Of a stretch of DNA of 6,548 nucleotides, positions 1 through 4,828 are shown in pieces (positions within the stretch are counted from its first letter, which is position 1; every line of letters starts with the position of its first letter). This DNA comes from Candidatus Omnitrophota bacterium. Lineage in GTDB: Bacteria > Omnitrophota > Gorgyraeia > Zapsychrales > Zapsychraceae. The notes beneath the pieces were generated by a model that had not been told where the DNA came from, did not search any database, and saw nothing but the letters and a program-made list of their open reading frames with translations. The stretch covers positions 1-6,548 of the forward strand of contig JACRHQ010000078.1 in NCBI GenBank assembly GCA_016217585.1, given 5' to 3'. Position numbers and translations under genes: made by a program.

Positions 1-22
1 TAACCGGACCGAAACGAGGCAT
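1..22 (-). CDS. hicA: HicA-family mRNA interferase toxin, first codons only (partial)
   Basis: Only seven codons and one extra base lie in the window; the gene continues past the left edge. The ATG (plus-strand CAT at 20-22) shares one base with the TGA stop of the upstream hicB-like gene (TGATG). An AAAGGA SD lies nine bases upstream (32-37), inside the hicB frame. The visible peptide, MPRFGPV, resembles the start of many HicA (YcfA-type) toxins, which often begin MPR/K followed by a short P/V segment. HicA proteins are small double-stranded-RNA-binding-fold ribonucleases that cleave mRNA and are neutralised by HicB. The assignment rests mainly on the neighbour and the coupled start, since the catalytic histidine and the body of the protein lie outside the window. 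Confidence 0.6.
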
Positions 23-264
23 CAGGGGGATTCCTTTACGGCTAATTTGACTCCGTTGAAAACCGGCAGCCGCAGATGGCGATAAATTCTCAAAAGGACC
101 CATTCTTCCAGGATTTCCGCCAGTTGCTTGCGGCACTCTTCCAAATTTCTGGCGCTGGCGTAAACCCCTTTGCACTGGGGTATCTCTCCGTAATATTTCT
201 TCTGGTCCGGCAAAACCTCATACCTGGCATGACGCAAAGCGGCTTGCACGTATTCAATCAACAT
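22..264 (-). CDS. hicB: HicB-family antitoxin (short form, no DNA-binding tail)
   Basis: This 80-residue protein fits the short HicB antitoxin fold. An N-terminal strand segment (residues 1-18) is followed by YYGEIPQCKGVYA (24-36), the equivalent of the family's F/Y-x-A-E-I-P-G-x-x-G-V-W/Y-A core. Then comes the helix LEECRKQLAEILEEW (41-55) and a basic, proline-containing end. In the family, HicB binds and blocks HicA; longer forms also carry a helix-turn-helix or ribbon-helix-helix domain that represses the operon. That tail is absent here, so self-repression would need another route. The ATG start is set by a strong GAGGAGG SD four bases upstream. The gene begins 45 bp after dapB and overlaps the hicA start by one base. 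Antitoxin-first order is one of the two known arrangements. Family assignment is fairly firm; activity is inferred. Confidence 0.8.
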   Translation of the reverse strand: MLIEYVQAALRHARYEVLPDQKKYYGEIPQCKGVYASARNLEECRKQLAEILEEWVLLRIYRHLRLPVFNGVKLAVKESP

Positions 265-268
265 AGGG

Positions 269-275
269 CCTCCTC
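269..275 (-). promoter_or_regulatory. Shine-Dalgarno site of hicB
   Basis: GAGGAGG on the minus strand stands four bases before the hicB ATG. It is one of the strongest ribosome-binding sites in the window and fixes the start. It suggests the antitoxin gene has its own strong translation initiation rather than relying on coupling to dapB. Confidence 0.75.
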
Positions 276-309
276 ATTTTTGCAATCAGGGCAAACATTA
301 CTTGTGTCA

Positions 310-1029
310 TTATTTCAATCCCAGCACATCCTGCATATCGAACAAACCCTTTTTCTTCTTAGCCAGGAACTTGGCGGCGACGAGAGATCCCTTGGCAAAA
401 ATATCGCGATTTTTGGCGTGGTGGGAGATGGTGATAACGTCTTCGGCGCTTTCAAAAGTCACGGTATGGTCGCCGACGATCTCTCCCTCGCGGATGGATT
501 TGATGTCCGCGACCTTGACGCCCGAGGCGGCCTCTACAATTTGCGCCAGGGTTTTCGCCGTGCCCGACGGCGCGTCCTTCTTGTGGATGTGGTGCGCCTC
601 TTCCATCGTCACCGTGTAAGTTTTGGCCGTTTGGGCGGCGGCGAGCTCCGTCAGCTTGAAAACGAGGTTCACGCCGACGGACATGTTGGAGGAAAACACG
701 ACCGGGATCTTTGCTGAAGCCTTTTTAATCGCTTCGATCTGCGCCGGATCAAGCCCCGTCGTGCCGATGACCATCTTGACCCCATATTGAACGCAGGCCG
801 CGAGATGTTCCAGCGTCGCCTCCGGTGTGGTAAATTCGATCAGGACATCGCAGCCCTTGAGGGCCGAGGCGGCCGTATGGATGGGCAGGCCGTTGATTTT
901 CTCGTTGACCTTGGGGTTGCCTTGATGTTCCAGAAGGGTCGTGACGGCAAAGTCGCGGTCGGCCAGGGCGAGTTGTGTGATCCGCTGGCCCATGCGGCCC
1001 TGGCAGCCGCTGACGGCTAGTTTGATCAT
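310..1029 (-). CDS. dapB: 4-hydroxy-tetrahydrodipicolinate reductase (DapB)
   Basis: DapB reduces the DapA product to tetrahydrodipicolinate with NAD(P)H, the second committed step of DAP/lysine synthesis in the cytoplasm. The 239-residue protein has the N-terminal Rossmann nucleotide loop AVSGCQGRMG (5-14), EFTTPEAT (65-72) and GTTG (89-92). The signature EAHHIHKKDAPSGTA follows at 144-158; H146 and K150 match the catalytic His159 and Lys163 of E. coli. The C-terminal segment (about 160-239) completes the domain. Length is at the short end of the family (roughly 240-275). At the end of the second strand the sequence is LLEHQG (32-37): the acidic E34 is kept, but the Arg that contacts the NADPH phosphate in E. 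coli is His. That may favour NADH (inference). Its ATG overlaps the dapA stop by four bases (ATGA), and an AAAGGA SD lies eight bases upstream inside dapA, so translation is probably coupled. No hairpin-plus-T-run terminator follows the TAA. Confidence 0.96.
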   Translation of the reverse strand: MIKLAVSGCQGRMGQRITQLALADRDFAVTTLLEHQGNPKVNEKINGLPIHTAASALKGCDVLIEFTTPEATLEHLAACVQYGVKMVIGTTGLDPAQIEAIKKASAKIPVVFSSNMSVGVNLVFKLTELAAAQTAKTYTVTMEEAHHIHKKDAPSGTAKTLAQIVEAASGVKVADIKSIREGEIVGDHTVTFESAEDVITISHHAKNRDIFAKGSLVAAKFLAKKKKGLFDMQDVLGLK

Positions 1030-1916
1030 ACGAGCTGTCCTTTCAGTAATCCGTAATGCTGCAACGCCGTTTTCAGTTTTTCAAGGTTCGCATCTTCCAT
1101 GGCGCACAAGGGAAGCCGTAATTCGGAAGAACACATCCCCAGAAGCCCCATGGCGTGCTTGACGGGGATGGGGTTGGTCTCCAGGAACATGGCCTTGACC
1201 AGCGGGATCAGCCGGTCGTTGATGTCGGAGGCCTTCTGCTTGTTGCCGGCCTCAAAGGCGAGGACCATCGCTGCCACGTCCTGCGGCACGATGTTGGCCA
1301 CGACCGAAATGACCCCCACGCCGCCGAGCTCCATGATCGGCAGCGTCAGGATGTCGTCGCCGGAAAGGATCACAAACCGGTCCCCGCAGGCCTGCCGGAC
1401 ATCCTTGACCTGCTGCAGGTTGCCCGAGGCCTCCTTGACGCCGACGATGTTCCGGCAATCGCGGGCGAGGCGCGCGACCGTTTCGGTCTCGATGTTGCGG
1501 GCGGCCCGGCTTTCAATATTATAAAGGATGATCGGGATCTTCACGCTGTCGGCGACCGCCTTGAAATGAAGATAAAGTCCTTTTTGCGTCGGTTTATTAT
1601 AATAGGGTGTCACGACCAGACACCCGTCAGCGCCGGCCTTGGCCGCGTGTTTGGTCAACGCGACCGCCTCGGCCGTCGCGTTCGACCCCGTCCCGGCGAT
1701 GACCGGGACTCTTTTTCTGGCGGCCTTGACGCAGGTCTCCACGACACGGGTGTGCTCTTCATAGGTCAGCGTCGGGGATTCCCCCGTCGTGCCGCAGGGG
1801 ACGATCCCGCTGATGCCGTTTTTGATCTGGAATTCGACGAGATCGCGGAGCCTCTTCTCGTCCACCTGGCCATTTTTAAAGGGTGTCACGATGGCAACGA
1901 TGGAACCTCTAAACAT
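1026..1916 (-). CDS. dapA: 4-hydroxy-tetrahydrodipicolinate synthase (DapA)
   Basis: DapA condenses pyruvate with L-aspartate-4-semialdehyde, the first committed step of DAP/lysine synthesis. The 296-residue protein is of normal length for this class I aldolase (TIM barrel). Visible features are GTTGESPTL (42-50) with the proton-relay Thr at 43-44, TPYYNKP (103-109) with the relay Tyr at 106, and ILYNIESR (130-137) with catalytic Tyr132 and the substrate-binding Arg137. GVKEASGN (159-166) carries the Schiff-base Lys161. The usual Y-N-x-P-x-R-T-G reads Y-N-I-E-S-R-A-A, so the Pro, Thr and Gly are replaced while Tyr and Arg remain. Other pyruvate aldolases of the same superfamily (for example N-acetylneuraminate lyase) are unlikely, given the retained Arg137 and the dap neighbours. 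The ATG lies inside the end of dapF (8-bp overlap) and follows an AAGGGGGG SD by six bases. Confidence 0.96.
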   Translation of the reverse strand: MFRGSIVAIVTPFKNGQVDEKRLRDLVEFQIKNGISGIVPCGTTGESPTLTYEEHTRVVETCVKAARKRVPVIAGTGSNATAEAVALTKHAAKAGADGCLVVTPYYNKPTQKGLYLHFKAVADSVKIPIILYNIESRAARNIETETVARLARDCRNIVGVKEASGNLQQVKDVRQACGDRFVILSGDDILTLPIMELGGVGVISVVANIVPQDVAAMVLAFEAGNKQKASDINDRLIPLVKAMFLETNPIPVKHAMGLLGMCSSELRLPLCAMEDANLEKLKTALQHYGLLKGQLV

Positions 1917-2730
1917 AATATTCCCCCCTTGCTATGAAGTTGGCGCTTCCCTTGAGCCAGACGTTCGCCGCTTCTCCCCCGTTGATATCAAAGCTCACCT
2001 CCAGAACCTCGCCGCTGGCCGTGCGGACATTCATCCTGGCGGCCTTTTTATCGCGCGCGTCCGGATTCGCCTTAAGACAAGCGACAACCGCCGCGGCCAC
2101 GCTCCCCGTCCCGCAGGCCTTCGTCTCGTCTTCCACCCCGCGCTCGTACGTGCGCACGCTGACTAAATCTTCCCTGACCTGTTCGACAAAGTCCACGTTG
2201 GTCCCCCGCGGCTGGAACCGGTCGTGGTAACGGACCACGCGCCCTATGCCGGCGACATCGATCCCCTCCAGACCGTCGACAAAAACAACCACGTGCGGCA
2301 CGCCGGTGTCGATATAACTGACGCGCATTGCGCGGCCGTTGACCGTCAGCGTAATATCGGCCTGATAGCCGTCCGGCGCGCTTAACTGGACGCGCGCGAC
2401 TTCTCCGGTCGCCATGGCCGAAATGATCCCCGCCAGCGTTTCGATGGTAAAAAGTTTCTTCCTGGGCTTTTTGTTGCGGACGATATACGCGGCGATGCAG
2501 CGCGCGCCGTTGCCGCACATCTCGGCCTCGGAACCGTCGCTGTTGATGATCCTCATCCTGTAATCGGCTTTGCGGGACTTGTCCAGGACTAAAAGTCCGT
2601 CAGCACCGATACCTTTGGTACGGTCGCAGGCTTTCCCGGCGAGCTTCTTGTAATTTAATCCCGGCGCGGCGTCAATGACGATGAAATCATTTCCCGCCCC
2701 GGCCATTTTTGTAAAATTTATTTTTTTCAT
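1909..2730 (-). CDS. dapF: Diaminopimelate epimerase (DapF)
   Basis: DapF interconverts L,L-DAP and meso-DAP without a cofactor, using two cysteines. The 273-residue protein has the expected length. Features in order: FTKMAGAGNDFIVID (6-20); EMCGNGARC (70-78) with the first catalytic Cys at 72; DTGVPHVVVF (140-149); RGTNVDF (174-180); and ERGVEDETKACGTGS (195-209) with the second catalytic Cys at 205. It forms two mirror-related halves, each supplying one Cys. The frame stays open upstream to a GTG at 2862, but the 44 extra residues have no family likeness and would be encoded by the structured spacer. The ATG at 2730 directly precedes the conserved N-terminus and has a GAGGGG SD four bases away, so it is chosen. 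The TAG stop lies inside dapA, an 8-bp overlap. The presence of dapF implies that the cell makes DAP through the L,L isomer, not only through a direct meso-DAP dehydrogenase. Confidence 0.96.
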   Translation of the reverse strand: MKKINFTKMAGAGNDFIVIDAAPGLNYKKLAGKACDRTKGIGADGLLVLDKSRKADYRMRIINSDGSEAEMCGNGARCIAAYIVRNKKPRKKLFTIETLAGIISAMATGEVARVQLSAPDGYQADITLTVNGRAMRVSYIDTGVPHVVVFVDGLEGIDVAGIGRVVRYHDRFQPRGTNVDFVEQVREDLVSVRTYERGVEDETKACGTGSVAAAVVACLKANPDARDKKAARMNVRTASGEVLEVSFDINGGEAANVWLKGSANFIARGEYYV

Positions 2731-2883
2731 GAAGCCCCTCAATTGAACCTTGCCCCCTGCTGATTCACTTCGTGAATCAAAGCGCTGGGGGTTATCCGCC
2801 TTCGCCGACTCTCTGGCGGAATCCGACGTAGCGCCACGGATTTTTGCTTCACATTCACACACACTGTGGCAAAAAACGTGGCA
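2731..2883. repeat. Palindrome-rich lysA-dapF spacer (candidate dispersed repeat or structured leader)
   Basis: This is the only long non-coding stretch in the cluster (153 bp). It carries several inverted repeats. (1) An 8-bp stem, TGATTCAC (2761-2768) with GTGAATCA (2772-2779), has a 3-base loop and is flanked by CCCCC (2753-2757) and GGGGG (2787-2791), which can extend it across an internal loop. (2) TCCGCC (2795-2800) pairs with GGCGGA (2815-2820) over a 14-base loop. (3) AATCCG (2820-2825) pairs with CGGATT (2837-2842). (4) GCCACG (2833-2838) plus TTTTTGC (2841-2847) pairs with GCAAAAA (2869-2875) plus CGTGGC (2877-2882). Pairs 3 and 4 share bases, so they exclude each other. No stem is followed by a T-run in the direction of transcription, so an intrinsic terminator is unlikely. 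Whether it is a repeat copied elsewhere in the genome cannot be seen from one window. Confidence 0.6.
2735..2740 (-). promoter_or_regulatory. Shine-Dalgarno site of dapF
   Basis: GAGGGG on the minus strand lies four bases before the ATG at 2730. It decides between this start and the in-frame GTG at 2862. The G run is complementary to a CCCCC run (minus-strand view of 2787-2791) in the spacer upstream, so it could in principle be masked by local folding. Confidence 0.65.
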
Positions 2884-4149
2884 TCATGCGAAGTCGGATA
2901 AAAACGCGGGGATGGTTTCCCCCCTCATTAAATCCTCAAACGTTTCGCGCTGTTTGGTGATCTCGAATTTATTTTCTTTGACCATGACTTCCGGCGGGCG
3001 GCCACGGACGTTGTAATTGCTGGCCATGACATATCCATAGGCGCCCGCGCTCATGATCGCTACCAGCTCCCCGTTCTTTAACACAGGGAACAGCCTGTCC
3101 TTGCCGAAAAAATCTCCGCTTTCGCAAATGGGCCCGACGATGTCCACCTTGACCTTACGGCCACGGGCCTCGACGACTGGAACGATCTCGTGATAGGCGT
3201 CGTAAAGTGCCGGGCGGATTAAATCATTCATCCCCGCGTCAACGATCAGAAATTTTTTGAAGCCGTTGTCCTTGAGATAAAGGACGCGGCTGACGAGGAT
3301 CCCCGCGTTGCCTACGATAAACCGACCCGGTTCCATGATAATCTTTAATCCGGTTTTGCGCAAGTGCGGTAAAACGGCGTCGGCAAAATCCTGCGCGGTT
3401 TGCGGCTGTTCGTCCTTGTAAATGATCCCCATGCCGCCGCCGATGTCCAGATATTCGAGCGCGACACCGTCTTTTTTCAGGACATCAAGAAATTCCAAAA
3501 CCTTTTTGAGGGCCTTAATAAAGGGCGCCCGTGTCGTAATCTGTGAGCCAATGTGGATATGCAGGCCGCTCAACTGCACGTTGGGATACTTTGCGACGGA
3601 GCGCAAAATCCTGCGCGCCGTCTGCAGATCAATGCCAAATTTGTTTTTGAGCGTCCCGGTGGTGATCTTCGCGTGCGTCAAGGCCTTGACGTCCGGGTTG
3701 ATCCGCAGCGCGACCTTCGGCTTCTTGTTCATTTTTCCCGCGATACGGTGAATTTCCTCCAGTTCCGGCAGGGATTCCACGTTAAACAAAAGAATTCCCG
3801 CGTTGATCGCGTTGGTGATCTCCTCCTCGGTTTTTCCAACGGAAGCGAAAACGATCTTGTTCGCGGGAACGCCGGTACGCAGCGCCTTTTTCAACTCGCC
3901 GCCGGAAACAATATCAAACCCCGCGCCCAGATTTGCCAAGGTCTTTAATACGGCCAAATTGTCGTTAGACTTCATCGCGAAACAGATGAGCGGCTCAACC
4001 GGCGCGAAGGCCTTCTGGATCTTGGTGAAATGATCTCTTAGCGTATTATGGCTGTAAAGGTAGAACGGCGTGCCGACTTTTTCAGCAACATCTCTGACCT
4101 TCACGTCCTCGCAATACAACTCGCCATTTTTAAATTTAAAATCGTGCAT
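2884..4149 (-). CDS. lysA: Diaminopimelate decarboxylase (LysA)
   Basis: LysA is a pyridoxal-phosphate enzyme that decarboxylates meso-DAP to L-lysine, the last step of the pathway. The 421-residue protein is of usual length, with the fold-type III alanine-racemase-like barrel first and a C-terminal beta domain. Key sites: CFAMKSN (56-62), whose Lys60 should form the PLP Schiff base; RINPD (149-153); GLHIHIGSQ (195-203); DIGGGMG (235-241), which holds the cofactor phosphate; EPGRF (273-277); CESGD (342-346), with the active-site Cys contributed across the dimer; and SAGAYG (367-372). CESGD and the wider context favour DAP over ornithine or arginine as substrate. The ATG is six bases after the stop of the 110-residue gene, with a GAGG SD spanning that stop (TTGAGGAACTATG). 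The 3' end is followed by the structured spacer rather than directly by dapF, so lysA and dapF are the least tightly coupled neighbours in the cluster. Confidence 0.97.
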   Translation of the reverse strand: MHDFKFKNGELYCEDVKVRDVAEKVGTPFYLYSHNTLRDHFTKIQKAFAPVEPLICFAMKSNDNLAVLKTLANLGAGFDIVSGGELKKALRTGVPANKIVFASVGKTEEEITNAINAGILLFNVESLPELEEIHRIAGKMNKKPKVALRINPDVKALTHAKITTGTLKNKFGIDLQTARRILRSVAKYPNVQLSGLHIHIGSQITTRAPFIKALKKVLEFLDVLKKDGVALEYLDIGGGMGIIYKDEQPQTAQDFADAVLPHLRKTGLKIIMEPGRFIVGNAGILVSRVLYLKDNGFKKFLIVDAGMNDLIRPALYDAYHEIVPVVEARGRKVKVDIVGPICESGDFFGKDRLFPVLKNGELVAIMSAGAYGYVMASNYNVRGRPPEVMVKENKFEITKQRETFEDLMRGETIPAFLSDFA

Positions 4150-4155
4150 AGTTCC

Positions 4156-4488
4156 TCAATAATCCCTGCGGGCGGCGTAGGTAAAAGACGCAAAGTATTT
4201 TCTCCACGATGCCTCCGTGGACTTGTATTGATTTGTCCCGATGAAATAATCCACAAGGGCTTCTCTGGTCCGGGCGATCTCCTTAAGACGCGACGGGCCG
4301 CGGACAGCATCTAAGCTGAGATCCAGCAGTTCCAGGGCACGCTCGGCCGCCTGTTGAGAATAAACGGCATTGTCCTTTGCCCGCCAGTTCAAGGCGCGCT
4401 CCACCTCACTGCCGATATGGGCCATTTGCTCAAGAAACGACAGGCGGCCCCAACGCCCTGCCGCCAACTCCTTATGCTGATAGGTCAT
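4156..4488 (-). CDS. Conserved small helical protein of unknown function
   Basis: This is a 110-residue protein with no recognised domain name. It is rich in charged and aromatic residues and looks fully soluble, with no signal peptide or membrane segment. Four likely helices can be read at about 17-38 (LSFLEQMAHIGSEVERAL), 41-60 (SQQAAERALELLDL), 66-83 and 91-107 (a W-x2-YF-x2-F-x-YAAR pattern). The pattern of an LSF-x-EQMA-x-IGSEVERA segment followed by RALELLDL and a final YF-x-x-F-x-YAAR matches, from memory, an unnamed family found in candidate-phylum and some proteobacterial genomes. It is a coding gene: it starts in a 4-bp ATGA overlap with the DUF5674-like gene, has an AAAGGA SD seven bases upstream, and ends six bases before lysA. 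Its operon position suggests expression with arginine and lysine synthesis, but no function can be given. Confidence 0.75.
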   Translation of the reverse strand: MTYQHKELAAGRWGRLSFLEQMAHIGSEVERALNWRAKDNAVYSQQAAERALELLDLSLDAVRGPSRLKEIARTREALVDYFIGTNQYKSTEASWRKYFASFTYAARRDY

Positions 4489-4826
4489 CGGACAATCCTT
4501 TTGGCGACGATCGCCATGATCTTTTGGCGCGTCTCTTCATTTTCCACGCCGCGGCTGCCGTTACCCTGGGACGGACGCACATTGATCATGGAATCACATT
4601 CGATCCACTCATCTCCCGGCATGGCCGGATAAAGATTGATCCCCCAGAGGTCTTTTTGTTTCGCCCCCTCGTCAAGGAGCACCGCTTCCAGATCCGAATG
4701 GAGTTCCGCGTCGACGGCGATGACTTCTCTCTCGACATCCACGACGGCTTTAACAAAATTCCCGAACATCTCGCCGGCCGTCCGGGTCAGTTCACTCAAG
4801 GTGATCTTATCCGATATGATTCTCAT
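4485..4826 (-). CDS. DUF5674-like conserved protein of unknown function
   Basis: This is a 113-residue soluble protein that I recognise, from memory, as DUF5674-like. Conserved-looking segments are FGNFVKAVVDVE (21-32), AELHSDLEAVLL (40-51), GAKQKDLWGINLYP (54-67) and WIECDSMINVRPSQGNGSRG (74-93). The many polar and aromatic conserved positions suggest a ligand-binding or catalytic site, but none is established. The ATG at 4826 begins MRIISDKITL, the usual-looking N-terminus, two bases after the argH stop (TGATCATG). The frame extends to a GTG at 4880, but that would add 18 residues inside argH without family likeness. No good SD precedes the ATG; a small GC-rich hairpin (4838-4851) sits there instead, so translation probably depends on ribosomes finishing argH. 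The 3' end overlaps the next gene by four bases. Confidence 0.8.
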   Translation of the reverse strand: MRIISDKITLSELTRTAGEMFGNFVKAVVDVEREVIAVDAELHSDLEAVLLDEGAKQKDLWGINLYPAMPGDEWIECDSMINVRPSQGNGSRGVENEETRQKIMAIVAKRIVR

Positions 4827-4828
4827 GA

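Noticed and set aside
257..309. A C-P-D-C-K-N-E-E-A-L stretch in another minus-strand frame before hicB, resembling a zinc ribbon
   Set aside because: There is no start codon in frame, a stop lies just upstream and another just downstream, so it cannot be a gene. A decayed remnant is possible but unsupported.
254..310. 18-codon frame starting in TAATG at the dapB stop and ending inside hicB
   Set aside because: Suggestive of a leader peptide, but it has no clear SD and no amino-acid run pointing to attenuation. A short open frame here is expected by chance.
76..717. 213-residue open frame on the plus strand
   Set aside because: It crosses antisense to both hicB and dapB, which are well supported.
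1155..1937. 260-residue open frame on the plus strand
   Set aside because: Antisense to dapA, low-complexity Asp/Arg/Gly composition, no motif and no operon context.
2731..2862. 44-codon N-terminal extension of dapF from a GTG at 2862
   Set aside because: The extension has no DapF likeness and is encoded by palindromic spacer, while the ATG at 2730 has a good SD and the conserved MKKINFTKM start.
2833..2882. Long A/T-containing stem after lysA as an intrinsic terminator
   Set aside because: The T-run is inside the stem rather than after it in either direction, so it lacks the terminator layout.
2731..2883. Lysine riboswitch or CRISPR array in the spacer
   Set aside because: No long multi-helix aptamer core is recognised, and there are no regularly spaced direct repeats.
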